From Chitinophagales bacterium (lineage in GTDB: Bacteria > Bacteroidota > Bacteroidia > Chitinophagales > Saprospiraceae), in NCBI GenBank assembly GCA_017303875.1, contig JAFLBP010000017.1:83377-147376 (forward strand): a DNA stretch of 64,000 nucleotides, given 5' to 3'. The translations under genes were made by a program, and so were the position numbers. Below are positions 37,456-45,888 of this stretch, piece after piece (positions within the stretch are counted from its first letter, which is position 1; each line of letters starts with the position of its first letter). The notes under the pieces were generated by a model. That model had not been told where the DNA came from, searched no databases, and was given only the letters and a program-made list of their open reading frames with translations.

Positions 37456-38787
37456 ATGCTCAGATATATTGTTTTCAGCTTTTTCATGCTCGGCGCTCTG
37501 AGCGCTGCGGCACAACAGGAGTTGATGCTGCATACGATGCCCGACTTGTGGCATGCCAACAGCATTAACCCCGCATTTTTTCCTAAAGATAAAAAAGTAG
37601 CCATCGGCCTGCCGGGCTACAGCCTTGATGCGGCGCACAGTGGCAAACTCAGCTACAATGATTTTCTGGTAAAAGACGGCGACCGCACCATACTCAGCTT
37701 CAGTAATGCCATCAGCAAACTGGAACAGGAAAATGAAGTTTTTGCAGATCAGCGCATTGAAACCCTCTCCCTGGGCCTGCGCTTTGGCAAATGGGCCGTT
37801 CAGGCCGGCCATGCCAACCGCCTGAATGCTTTTATTGCTTATCCCCGCGACCTGGCGGAGGTGCTCTGGAATGGCAATGGGCCGTATGTCGGACAAAGCA
37901 AAAACCTGGGGCTGCACATGAATTTTTACGACTGGAACGAATGGAGCGTGGGAATCAGCCGGCACAGCGAACGGCTCAGTCTGGGCCTCCGCATTAAGCT
38001 GCTCAACGGCGTCAGCACCTTCCAGACCGATGCCGATCACTCCCGCGCAACGGTGTACACCGATCCGGATATTTATCAGTTGACACTTCAAACCGACTAC
38101 GGATTCTATTCCTCTTCCATCATCAACGCCATTGATACTTCCGGGCTTGGTTTTGATATTGACGTAGATGACGTGGCGGCCAAGCTGTTCAGCAGCAATA
38201 CCGGAACGGCGTTTGATTTCGGGCTTGAATTCCGGCCTACCAAAAAGTTGAGCATCAGCGCCAGCGTATTGGATATGGGCGGCCGGATCAACTGGAAAGA
38301 AAATGCCGCTTATTTCCGCAGCGAAGGCACCTATACTTACAATGGTGTGGTGTTTGAAGGCGCCGGTATTATCAGCGGTACCGATAGCTTGGACTTCAAC
38401 CAGCAACTCGATACGCTGAATGATATTTTTAAATTTAACAAATTTGCAAGGGAGTACCGCACGGAAATGCCACAGCGTTTGTTTGCCGGAGCTACCTATC
38501 AGTTGAACAAGCGCTTTCAGGTGGGGGTGAGCGTTTTTGCGCAAAATGCCAATAATGTACGCCGCAGTGGCGCGGGCGTTTCGCTGCGCTGGCAACCCCT
38601 GCGCTGGATCTCCGGCGGCATAATGTACAGCGTCAATAACCGTTCTGCGGCTAATCTGGGCCTGCATGTGGCCCTGAAGCCCGGCCCGGTACAGTTGTAT
38701 TTTGCTTCCGATCATATTCCCGCCGTTTTTAACCTGCGGGGACAGCCGGCGGCAAACCTCAGAATGGGCGCCAGTATTGTTTGGTAA
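37456..38787 (+). CDS. DUF5723-family outer-membrane beta-barrel protein
   Basis: This 443-residue protein has a signal peptide (IVFSFFMLGALSAAAQQ). The Bacteroidota DUF5723 pattern follows: HANSINPAFFPKDKKVAIGLPGY near the mature start, then repeated strand pairs such as LGLRFGKWAVQAGHANRL. The end is NLRGQPAANLRMGASIVW, a terminal strand ending in Trp. Members are predicted outer-membrane barrels of unknown function, sometimes grouped with gliding or T9SS-associated proteins. It follows the unknown lipoprotein and is closed by a perfect 18-bp bidirectional terminator. A long open frame on the other strand is a shadow. Confidence 0.8.
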   Translation: MLRYIVFSFFMLGALSAAAQQELMLHTMPDLWHANSINPAFFPKDKKVAIGLPGYSLDAAHSGKLSYNDFLVKDGDRTILSFSNAISKLEQENEVFADQRIETLSLGLRFGKWAVQAGHANRLNAFIAYPRDLAEVLWNGNGPYVGQSKNLGLHMNFYDWNEWSVGISRHSERLSLGLRIKLLNGVSTFQTDADHSRATVYTDPDIYQLTLQTDYGFYSSSIINAIDTSGLGFDIDVDDVAAKLFSSNTGTAFDFGLEFRPTKKLSISASVLDMGGRINWKENAAYFRSEGTYTYNGVVFEGAGIISGTDSLDFNQQLDTLNDIFKFNKFAREYRTEMPQRLFAGATYQLNKRFQVGVSVFAQNANNVRRSGAGVSLRWQPLRWISGGIMYSVNNRSAANLGLHVALKPGPVQLYFASDHIPAVFNLRGQPAANLRMGASIVW

Positions 38788-38841
38788 TTGGGTGTATTTA
38801 GAGCTTGTAGCCGATTGATGAAATCCCGAACAAGCTTTTAG

Positions 38842-38884
38842 AAAAAAATGCGTCATCCGGAGTTTTCGGATGACGCATTTTTTT
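38842..38884. terminator. Perfect bidirectional terminator between convergent genes
   Basis: AAAAAAATGCGTCATCCG at 38842-38859 and its exact complement at 38867-38884 form an 18-bp stem. An A-run lies on one side and a T-run on the other, so it can end transcription from both flanking genes. Confidence 0.9.
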
Positions 38885-38904
38885 AGGCGAAAGCAGTCGG
38901 CACT

Positions 38905-39957
38905 TTATTTTTTCACCTGAATCGAATCCGGTTTGGCCGGTTCCACGAAATAAATGATGCGGGTGAGCCATTTACTGGTATCCGGCTCCGTGATGGTGTC
39001 GGTGTGGTACTCCTCAATGATGGGCGGCAGCATTTGCAGCTTTTTCTCAGTCATATAGAGATCCATGGCATAATGTGCGCGGCCGGTTTGGGAGTAGTGG
39101 CCCAGGAAGTCGATGCTGATGGCTTTGCCGCCACCGACCCGCCAGATGCCGGCGCTGTCGGCCTCGCTGATTTTAGCTGTTTTTTCCAGGGGATAGGCTG
39201 CGGCTGTTTCGGTTTTGCCGTTTGCCCAGGTCCAGAACAGGCCGCTGGGCGGGCCGAAGGAATCCAGTTCGTATTTATCCATAAGATCCGACACCTTAAT
39301 AATATGGCGTCGGTAGAAATCCATTACGGCGAAAGAGTCAATGGTGTCGCGGAAGCCGAGGTAGTACTTGACCGGTATTTCGAGTTCTTCCACTTCAAGC
39401 CCGTTGTAGCGCTTACGCACCAAACGTTCGCAGCGTTTTTTGAGGTTGCCGAGGCCGCGTTCGAGGTCTTTGCCGATGGCGGCATCCATATCGGTGAACA
39501 TGGAAAGGCCGTTCCAGGGGAAGCCGACATGCATATCGAATTGCCAGGTGACGTGGGTCAGGGAATCCTCTTTTGCATTGAGCCAGATTTTTTCGGGAGA
39601 AACATTGTCCCAGGGTTCCATGCGATGTACTTCAAAACGCAGGGAATCGGGGCTTGCCATCACCAGCGTTCGGCGGCCTTTACCGACATCTTCGTTGCCT
39701 TCCCAGTCGTAAGTAGCGCCCACCTGGCCGTCGTTGGCGCTGATGCTGACGCGCATGTTTTCGTCCAAACCGGCCCAGGGCGACCATTTATCGTGGTTTT
39801 TAAACAGGCGCATTTGTTCGTAAACCACCTCGCGCGGCGCCCTGATTTCTATGGTGCGCTCGATGAGGTAATTTTTTTTGGCAAAAAGGCCGAGTGCGAT
39901 TACCAGTACGGCAATGCCTCCAACGGTATACAGTAAAAACTTCAGAAATTTATTCAT
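38905..39957 (-). CDS. SRPBCC-domain protein fused to a GyrI-like ligand-binding domain
   Basis: From the ATG at 39957 this 350-residue protein has one N-terminal membrane helix (FLLYTVGGIAVLVIALGLFA). A SRPBCC/polyketide-cyclase fold domain follows at about 35-185 (RTIEIRAPREVVYEQMRLF, WSPWAGLDENM). A C-terminal part of about 190-345 resembles the GyrI/AraC effector-binding domain (EELEIPVKYYLGFRDTI, GPPSGLFWTW). Both domains bind small hydrophobic or cationic ligands, so it is a predicted membrane-tethered ligand-binding protein. The upstream ATG at 39984 overlaps the promoter element. Confidence 0.78.
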   Translation of the reverse strand: MNKFLKFLLYTVGGIAVLVIALGLFAKKNYLIERTIEIRAPREVVYEQMRLFKNHDKWSPWAGLDENMRVSISANDGQVGATYDWEGNEDVGKGRRTLVMASPDSLRFEVHRMEPWDNVSPEKIWLNAKEDSLTHVTWQFDMHVGFPWNGLSMFTDMDAAIGKDLERGLGNLKKRCERLVRKRYNGLEVEELEIPVKYYLGFRDTIDSFAVMDFYRRHIIKVSDLMDKYELDSFGPPSGLFWTWANGKTETAAAYPLEKTAKISEADSAGIWRVGGGKAISIDFLGHYSQTGRAHYAMDLYMTEKKLQMLPPIIEEYHTDTITEPDTSKWLTRIIYFVEPAKPDSIQVKK

Positions 39958-39983
39958 TGTACAGAAAGGGCAAAAATGAGCCA

Positions 39984-39991
39984 CAAAGGTA
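39984..39991 (-). promoter_or_regulatory. -7 promoter element TACCTTTG for the SRPBCC gene
   Basis: The minus strand reads TACCTTTG 27 bases before the start at 39957. Confidence 0.5.
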
Positions 39992-39996
39992 AGCAG

Positions 39997-40133
39997 GAAC
40001 GATGAACGATGAGCGATGAACGATGAGTGTTTTTGTGTTTGAGTGTTTGGGTGTTTAAGGGTTAAAGGATGGGGCGCAATTTCTAAAACACTTAAATACC
40101 AAAATACTCAAACACAAAAACCTTCATCGTTCT
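39997..40133. repeat. Inverted 7/8-base periodic repeat in a divergent promoter region
   Basis: GAACGATGA heptamers followed by TGTTTGAG-type octamers (39997-40059) are mirrored at 40091-40133. The complement of the right arm matches the left at most of 42 positions. The element lies between divergent promoters, immediately before the TACATTTG element of the peptidase gene. Confidence 0.75.
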
Positions 40134-40136
40134 TCT

Positions 40137-40144
40137 TACATTTG
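40137..40144 (+). promoter_or_regulatory. -7 promoter element TACATTTG for the S9 peptidase
   Basis: TACATTTG lies 30 bases before the ATG at 40175. Confidence 0.5.
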
Positions 40145-40174
40145 CCATCCATTTCAGCAATCTTGTTTCTTTTT

Positions 40175-42310
40175 ATGCGTCAGATTTTACTGTTTTGCCT
40201 TTTTGGCTTACCGGCTTTTGTTTTTGCACAGCCCAATATTTCCATGTCCGATGCCATTTTGAAAGGCCGGACAAGTCTTGCGCCATCCAGTTTGCGCCAA
40301 TTGCAGTGGATACCCGGCAGTACGCAGTTTTCACATGTCAGCAATGGCAAAGTTGTACGGGTAAATGCGGCTACCGATCAGACGGACACGATGGATCTGC
40401 AATCTAAGCTCAATGAGGGTATGCCCGGGCTGGGGCTTAAACCGCTGGAAGCATTGCCTGCCTTTACCTGGCTGAGTGCTGATAAACTTTGGTTCCAGAC
40501 CGGCAAAGAAATCATCACCTGGTCGGCAACAGGCGGTATGAAGCTTGAAAATCAGTTTCCTGCCGACGCCGAGCACCTCGATATTCACGCCGCCACTTAT
40601 CATGCCGCCTACCTTGTGGGCGAAGAACTGCGCATCAGTACTCCGGCCGGCGAGCAAAACATTGTAAAAAGTGAAGGCCCCGGTATCAAGTACGGTACCA
40701 GTGTGCACCGCGATGAATTTGGTATTTCAAAGGGCACATTTTGGAGCAATGCCGGTAAAAAATTGGCTTTTTACCGTATGGATGAAAGCATGGTGACGGA
40801 ATATCCGATCTACGTGCTCGACTCCATGCCCGCGCAGGCACGCATGGTCCGCTATCCGTATGCGGGCGCCAAAAGCCACCACGTGACCATCGGCGTATAC
40901 GATCTGAATACCGGGAAAACCATTTACCTGCAAACCGGCGTACCCCAGGAACAGTACCTGACAAATGTATCCTGGTCGGCCGACGACCGCTATATCCTGG
41001 TGGCGGTGCTTAACCGCGAGCAAAACCACTGCAAGCTCAACCGCTACGACGCCGCTACCGGTGCTTTTATCGGCACCATTCTGGAAGAAAAATCGGATAA
41101 ATGGGTGGAGCCGGAAAACCCTGCGCAATTTGTGCCGGGCAGCAACAGCCAGTTTGTGTGGCAAAGCGAACGCGATAACTACAACCACCTTTATCTCTAC
41201 GACATCAACGGAACGCTCCTGCGCCAACTCAGCAAAGGCGCCATGCCGGTAACCCGTTTCTACGGATTTTCAGCCGACGGCAAACAGGCCTTTTATCAGG
41301 TAGCCGACGAAAGCGGCCTGAACCGGCATTTGTACGCCGTAAACCTGAAAACCGGGGTGCTGGCCAAGCTCAGTCAGGAAGAAGGTACGCACAACGGCAT
41401 TTTCCATCCGCAAGGCGAGTGGGTGCTTGATAATTTCTCTAATCTCGAAACGCCGCGCCTGATTTATGCCTTTAGAAGTGAGCGTCCGGACTCCCGGAAA
41501 ATCGTTTTTGGCGCTAAAAACCCCTTGGAAGGGTATAATCTCGGCCTTACGCGTATGGTAACACTGCCTTCTGCCGGCGGGTTTACCTTGCAGGCGCGCA
41601 TGATTTTGCCACCCGATTTCAGTGCAAGCAAACAATATCCGGCCATCGTATACGTCTACAACGGCCCGCATGTACAGATGGTGACCAACACCTGGCTCGG
41701 CGGCGCCGAACTGTGGATGCACCACATGGCTCAGGAGGGTTTTGTGGTTTTTGTGCTGGATGGTCGCGGCTCCTCCAACCGCGGTTTGTTGTTTGAAAAC
41801 GCCATTCACCGCCGCCTCGGCGATGCAGAAATAGAAGATCAGCTCATCGGTGTAAGTTACCTCAAAGCACAGGGCTTTATCGATCCGGCGCGCATCGGCG
41901 TATACGGCTGGAGCTATGGCGGCTTTATGACCACCAGTTTGCTCACCCGTCCAGAAGCGGCCGGCGTGTTCAAATGCGGCGTTGCCGGCGGTCCGGTGAT
42001 CGACTGGCGCATGTACGAAATCATGTACACCGAGCGCTATATGGATACGCCGCAGGAAAACCCCGAAGGCTACAACAAAAACAGCCTGTTCAACCATATC
42101 GATAACCTGAAAGGCCGCCTGCTGATGATTCACGGCTCTTCCGATGATGTGGTGCTCTGGCAACATTCCCTGCGCTATATCCGCGAGTGCGTGCGCCGTG
42201 GCAAACCCATTGATTACTTCGTGTATCCGGAGCACCTGCACAATGTTATGGGTAAAGATCGGGTGCATCTTTTTGAGAAAATCGAGCGCTTTTTTAAGGA
42301 AAACCTTTGA
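40175..42310 (+). CDS. S9-family peptidase (dipeptidyl peptidase IV-like)
   Basis: This 711-residue protein has a signal peptide (ILLFCLFGLPAFVFAQP), a DPPIV-type beta-propeller (about 60-440), and an alpha/beta-hydrolase domain at the C terminus. The catalytic Ser is in GVYGWSYGGFMTTSLL, Asp in IHGSSDDVVLWQH and His in PEHLHNVMG. DPPIV-like enzymes remove dipeptides after Pro or Ala in the periplasm and feed peptide catabolism. The frame opens upstream at 40043 within a repeat array; the ATG at 40175 gives the signal peptide and lies 30 bases after the promoter element. Confidence 0.94.
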   Translation: MRQILLFCLFGLPAFVFAQPNISMSDAILKGRTSLAPSSLRQLQWIPGSTQFSHVSNGKVVRVNAATDQTDTMDLQSKLNEGMPGLGLKPLEALPAFTWLSADKLWFQTGKEIITWSATGGMKLENQFPADAEHLDIHAATYHAAYLVGEELRISTPAGEQNIVKSEGPGIKYGTSVHRDEFGISKGTFWSNAGKKLAFYRMDESMVTEYPIYVLDSMPAQARMVRYPYAGAKSHHVTIGVYDLNTGKTIYLQTGVPQEQYLTNVSWSADDRYILVAVLNREQNHCKLNRYDAATGAFIGTILEEKSDKWVEPENPAQFVPGSNSQFVWQSERDNYNHLYLYDINGTLLRQLSKGAMPVTRFYGFSADGKQAFYQVADESGLNRHLYAVNLKTGVLAKLSQEEGTHNGIFHPQGEWVLDNFSNLETPRLIYAFRSERPDSRKIVFGAKNPLEGYNLGLTRMVTLPSAGGFTLQARMILPPDFSASKQYPAIVYVYNGPHVQMVTNTWLGGAELWMHHMAQEGFVVFVLDGRGSSNRGLLFENAIHRRLGDAEIEDQLIGVSYLKAQGFIDPARIGVYGWSYGGFMTTSLLTRPEAAGVFKCGVAGGPVIDWRMYEIMYTERYMDTPQENPEGYNKNSLFNHIDNLKGRLLMIHGSSDDVVLWQHSLRYIRECVRRGKPIDYFVYPEHLHNVMGKDRVHLFEKIERFFKENL

Positions 42311-42490
42311 GGAATGCGGAGTGCGGAATGCGGAGTGCGGAATGAGTTTTGAATTTTTAATTTTAAATGCTTGATTTTTGCTGCGCAAAATAATTTTTTC
42401 CGCATTCCGCATTCCGCATTCCGCATTCCGCATTCCGCATTCCGCATTCCGCATTCCGCATTCCGCATTCCGCATTCCGCATTCCGCATT
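42311..42490. repeat. Inverted heptamer array with 13 perfect CCGCATT units
   Basis: About five GCGGAAT/GCGGAGT units at 42311-42345 are followed by an AT-rich spacer. Then come exactly 13 tandem CCGCATT units at 42400-42490 (91 bases), the complement of the left arm. The array starts directly after the peptidase stop and ends 14 bases before the pabA GTG start. Both strands are open in every frame, giving PHSAFRI or NAECGMR repeats. Confidence 0.95.
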
Positions 42491-42504
42491 CAAATATTTT
42501 CAAC

Positions 42505-43074
42505 GTGCGTTTGTTATTAATCGACAACTACGATTCTTTTACGTACAATTTGTACGATTATCTCTTGCAAACGGGGGTTGAATGTATGGTGCTGCGCAAT
42601 GACGCTTTTGAAGTGGCGGATGTTAAAGGTATGGATGTGCGGGGCATCGTTTTATCGCCTGGTCCGCGCCGGCCTGAGCATGCGGGCTGCATGATGGCCG
42701 TGATTGAGCAGTACCACCAGCAATTGCCGATGCTGGGCGTTTGTCTGGGGCATCAGGCGCTGGGTATGTTTTTTGGGGCGACCCTGCATAAAGCATCGGT
42801 TCCGATGCATGGCAAAACGAGTGTGGTCCGACAGGAGGGACATGAAATGTTTGCGGGTATCGACCGGGAGTTTAGTGTGATGCGCTACCATTCGCTTATT
42901 TTAGACCTTGATCCGGAGGGTGAATTGCTGCCAACGGCCCGGAGTACCGATGATGGTACACTGATGGCGATGGCGCATCGGGATTTGCCGCTTTGGGGGG
43001 TGCAGTTCCACCCGGAGTCTTGTATGAGCGAGGGCGGTTTGCAGCTTTTACAAAATTTCATCAAAATTTGTTGA
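42505..43074 (+). CDS. pabA: Aminodeoxychorismate synthase glutaminase subunit (PabA/TrpG type)
   Basis: This 189-residue class I glutamine amidotransferase has the family start RLLLIDNYDSFTYNLYDYL. The catalytic Cys is in LGVCLGHQALG and the His/Glu pair in WGVQFHPESCMSEGG. It supplies ammonia from glutamine to a chorismate-using partner, making 4-amino-4-deoxychorismate for folate (PabA) or anthranilate for tryptophan (TrpG). The pabB gene 5.4 kb away, and the absence of trp genes, favour PabA. The start is GTG at 42505; no ATG is available, and the family alignment starts exactly there. A YhhN gene follows after 2 bases. Confidence 0.9.
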   Translation: MRLLLIDNYDSFTYNLYDYLLQTGVECMVLRNDAFEVADVKGMDVRGIVLSPGPRRPEHAGCMMAVIEQYHQQLPMLGVCLGHQALGMFFGATLHKASVPMHGKTSVVRQEGHEMFAGIDREFSVMRYHSLILDLDPEGELLPTARSTDDGTLMAMAHRDLPLWGVQFHPESCMSEGGLQLLQNFIKIC

Positions 43075-43076
43075 GG

Positions 43077-43751
43077 ATGATACTGATACTTTACGGGCTG
43101 CTTTGTGTGGCCAATATTCTGTTTGACCAGATGGGTTTTCGCGAAGGCGTCTTGTTTACCAAGCCTTTGCTGATGCCGGTTTTGGCCACCTGGTTTTTGC
43201 AGCAGAGCCGGCAAATACCGGGCGCTTTCCGCAATTTCATCATCGCTGCCCTGCTTTGCTCCACTGCCGGCGATGTATTGCTGATGTTTGCGCATGGCGA
43301 AGGCGGTGCCTTGTATTTTCTAATGGGCTTAAGTGCTTTTTTATTGGCTCACCTGTTTTACATCGTTTCATTTTTTCGTTTATTAAAAGGAAAAACAGGC
43401 TTTTTGAAGGCAAATCCTTTTTATTTTTTGCCCTTTTTGCTCTACCTCGCGGTCTTGCTTTTTATCCTGTATCCCGGTATACCCGATGGCATGAAAGTAC
43501 CGGTAATCCTGTATGGCTGCGTCATTTCCGGAATGGCCCTGAGCGTTATGAACCTGCGGGGGCGCATACCTGCGAGCGCATGGTCGAGTTTGCTTGCTGG
43601 CGCGGTGCTTTTCGTTTTGTCGGACAGCCTCATAGCCCTCAATAAATTCGCCTTTTCGCTCGGCAGCGCGGCCGTACTGATTATGATTACTTATGTGATC
43701 GGGCAGTATTTGCTGGTGCGCGGCGCAAAACTTTGTTCTGCGGGCGTTTGA
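43077..43751 (+). CDS. YhhN/TMEM86-family membrane protein (lysoplasmalogenase-like)
   Basis: This 224-residue protein consists almost entirely of about seven to eight hydrophobic helices. The conserved AALLCSTAGDVLLMF near the third helix and FVLSDSLIALNKF near the end are the YhhN/TMEM86 signatures, with paired Asp residues in the membrane. Animal TMEM86 and some bacterial members cleave the vinyl-ether bond of lysoplasmalogens; the bacterial role is less clear. Start at 43077, 2 bases after the pabA stop, so translationally coupled. Confidence 0.85.
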   Translation: MILILYGLLCVANILFDQMGFREGVLFTKPLLMPVLATWFLQQSRQIPGAFRNFIIAALLCSTAGDVLLMFAHGEGGALYFLMGLSAFLLAHLFYIVSFFRLLKGKTGFLKANPFYFLPFLLYLAVLLFILYPGIPDGMKVPVILYGCVISGMALSVMNLRGRIPASAWSSLLAGAVLFVLSDSLIALNKFAFSLGSAAVLIMITYVIGQYLLVRGAKLCSAGV

Positions 43752-43847
43752 GGCATTGCCGAAAAGCGCGCCAACATTAAAATTCCCTTTTGCCTTCTTA
43801 AGCAATACTTAACACCCATAGTCGCGTTTGAAAGGTTTGAAATCACT

Positions 43848-43927
43848 CCGCATTCCACACCTTCCCCGGCTCTCCCCGGGAAGGTGGGAGCGTCCACATT
43901 CCGCATTCCACACTCCGCATTCCGCAT
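43848..43927. repeat. Composite CCGCATT heptamer cluster
   Basis: Two short clusters of CACTCCGCATTCC units (43848-43859 and 43894-43927) flank a GC-rich hairpin-like core (CTTCCCCGG and CCCCGGGAAGG, 43861-43883). Here both heptamer clusters face the same way. The unit is that of the arrays at 42311-42490 and 49279-49460. The cluster ends at the ATG of the NlpC/P60 gene. Confidence 0.8.
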
Positions 43928-43928
43928 T

Positions 43929-44453
43929 ATGAAACACCTGCCTTTTTTTCTGCTCAGCATCGCCTTGCTTTTTACGCAGTGCAAATTTTTCGAAAGTACT
44001 ACCGAAAGCAAGGGCGGGCCTAAGCCCGGCAGCAGCAGTGCAAGTGCGGGCAAAGAGGTTCGCTTGCGCAGCGATATTGCCAATTACGCACAAAAATTCA
44101 AGGGGAAACCGTATTTATATGCCGGAAAAAGCCCTTCAACGGGTTTTGATTGCTCCGGCTTTACGTATTATGTCATGTCGAATTTCGACATCAGTGTGTC
44201 GCCCAGCTCACGTGAACAAGCCAAACAAGGGCGCTCCAAACCTGTCAGTCAGGCGAAACCCGGCGACCTCGTTTTTTTCCGCCGCTCGCCGGGAACCCCC
44301 ATTTTCCATGTTGCCTTGGTGCTTTCATCCGGCAACGGCAGCCTGAAAGTGATCCACAGCACTACCTCCCGCGGCGTGATAGTGGAAGATGTAATGGCCA
44401 GCACTTATTGGAAACCATATATTGATTCGGTGCGCGACGTGGTACGGCAATAA
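43929..44453 (+). CDS. NlpC/P60-family lipoprotein peptidase
   Basis: From the ATG at 43929 this 174-residue protein has a lipoprotein-like signal (MKHLPFFLLSIALLFTQCKF). A Ser/Gly linker follows, then an NlpC/P60 domain (about 55-170). The catalytic Cys is in TGFDCSGFTYYVM and the His in IFHVALVLS, with a further conserved His in VIHSTTSRGV. These enzymes cut D-glutamyl-diaminopimelate bonds in cell-wall peptides. An in-frame upstream ATG at 43884 would translate the heptamer repeat (FRIPHSAFRI) ahead of the signal and is rejected. Confidence 0.9.
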   Translation: MKHLPFFLLSIALLFTQCKFFESTTESKGGPKPGSSSASAGKEVRLRSDIANYAQKFKGKPYLYAGKSPSTGFDCSGFTYYVMSNFDISVSPSSREQAKQGRSKPVSQAKPGDLVFFRRSPGTPIFHVALVLSSGNGSLKVIHSTTSRGVIVEDVMASTYWKPYIDSVRDVVRQ

Positions 44454-44544
44454 GCGGCAGGCGCATCTTCGGAAATGATCCCTTGGTTACACGCGGCCAA
44501 CTTCAAATCCGCCCGAAACCGGGTAATAATTCCGAAAATTCTGG

Positions 44545-44552
44545 TACATTTG
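44545..44552 (+). promoter_or_regulatory. -7 promoter element TACATTTG for the YbjN-like/protease operon
   Basis: TACATTTG lies 19 bases before the ATG at 44572, a short leader for this window. Confidence 0.5.
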
Positions 44553-44571
44553 CGGCCTTATTTTATTACCC

Positions 44572-45888
44572 ATGAGCATTCTTCAACGGCTTTTCGGGAG
44601 TTCGGGTTCGGAGAAACAGCATCCGACAGTCGTTTTTGGCCGCTATACCGACGCTTATAAACCCAGTGATGGCTTCGACCGCGCCGTGGCGCTTTTTGAG
44701 TCGGGCGAAATCATGCCCGCTTATCAGTTGTTTTTGGAATACCTGCGCGATGAGCAGGAAGAAAACATTCAATGGCGCACCGAGGGCAATACCCTGCATT
44801 TTGATTTCTGGCAAGGCTCACAGCATATTTACGGCACTGCAACGCCGGAGAAAGTACGGGTGGAAAGCAAAGTGGTACATGCCGGCGAACTCAATATCGG
44901 CTTCCTCCGCCGATTGATGGAATACAATTTTCGCCTCAAATTCAGCCGTTTTACCCTCGACGACGAGAATTGCCTGACCATCGTATTTGATACCTTTACC
45001 GAAGACGGCTCGCCCCTTAAACTCATGCACGCCCTGCGCGAACTGGCCATTCATGCCGACAAGCAGGACGATCTCCTGCTCGAAGAGTTCCGCTCGCTCA
45101 GTCCGGCCGAACCGCGCCTGTTTGGCGAATTGCCCGAGGCCGAAAAACAGGTGAAATACCAGTTCATACAATCGAGCATCGACCGGTTGGCGGACTTGCT
45201 GGAAAACGGCAAGCCCGAAGCCGAAAAATATCCTTCCAATTACGCCTACCTCATTCTGGCCCTTGCTTTCAAGCTCGATTACCTCGTGAAACCGGAGGGT
45301 TTTATGATGGATACGCTTGAAAAAATACGCGGCATTTTTTTCCTGAAAAGCGAGCGCAACGCACAAATGAAAATCAGCGCCGCCCGCAAAGAGTTTCAAA
45401 AGTTGCAAACGCGCGATGAAGCCGCTTTGGCCCGCGAAATGTACCGCACCAAAAATACCTTTGGCATCAATCCGGCTGTCAATCACAATACAATTGTAAG
45501 TATGATCGACGGGGAGTTGCCGAAAATGGACTGGCCTCAGCAGCAGGGGTATGAGCACCTGGCCCTGGCTGTGCCCGATTATATTGTGGGTTTTACCCTG
45601 TTTCACCATACGCCTCCCCGGCCCGACAAAGAGCTTTTGCACCTTTACCTTCAAATCCGGGAACAGGCCTTTTTCCAGGCCCTCGGCTTCGAGCAGGTAT
45701 GGCACAGCAACGGCGTTTTTGATAAAAAGGCGATTACCCAGGAGATTAAGGCCATTGCCGAGCGCAACCGCAAGCAGTACCCGCATTTGAAGCCGGATTT
45801 CGGATTGCTTGAGTTTGAGAACGCCTGCGCTTTCTTCCGCTCTTTTCTGATCTTGCTGAAAAACTTAAACCTGAGTACTGCCCCATGA
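44572..45888 (+). CDS. Cytosolic protein with YbjN/CesT-like N-terminal fold
   Basis: This 438-residue protein has no signal peptide or membrane helix. About residues 55-170 (FDFWQGSQHIYGTATPEKV, LMEYNFRLKFSRFTLDDENCLTIVFDT) resemble the YbjN/type III chaperone-like fold. The same kind of segment closes the next protein. The central and C-terminal parts are helical and charged, and I do not recognise a domain in them. The stop codon overlaps the start of the protease gene as ATGA, so the two are translated together and probably interact. The function is unknown; the fold assignment is by eye. Confidence 0.62.
   Translation: MSILQRLFGSSGSEKQHPTVVFGRYTDAYKPSDGFDRAVALFESGEIMPAYQLFLEYLRDEQEENIQWRTEGNTLHFDFWQGSQHIYGTATPEKVRVESKVVHAGELNIGFLRRLMEYNFRLKFSRFTLDDENCLTIVFDTFTEDGSPLKLMHALRELAIHADKQDDLLLEEFRSLSPAEPRLFGELPEAEKQVKYQFIQSSIDRLADLLENGKPEAEKYPSNYAYLILALAFKLDYLVKPEGFMMDTLEKIRGIFFLKSERNAQMKISAARKEFQKLQTRDEAALAREMYRTKNTFGINPAVNHNTIVSMIDGELPKMDWPQQQGYEHLALAVPDYIVGFTLFHHTPPRPDKELLHLYLQIREQAFFQALGFEQVWHSNGVFDKKAITQEIKAIAERNRKQYPHLKPDFGLLEFENACAFFRSFLILLKNLNLSTAP

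Noticed and set aside
37399..38856. 485-residue open frame on the minus strand opposite the DUF5723 gene
   Set aside because: The plus-strand protein has a signal peptide and family features; the minus frame has none and crosses the terminator.
42400..42490. Possible CRISPR or iteron origin
   Set aside because: Pure 7-base units without spacers; no replication gene or DnaA-like boxes nearby.
41270..42493. 407-residue minus-strand frame beginning with NAECGMR repeats
   Set aside because: It starts inside the heptamer array and runs antisense to the S9 peptidase; the repeats create an open frame by themselves.
43884..43928. Longer N terminus for the NlpC/P60 protein
   Set aside because: It would translate heptamer repeat sequence in front of a good lipoprotein signal peptide.
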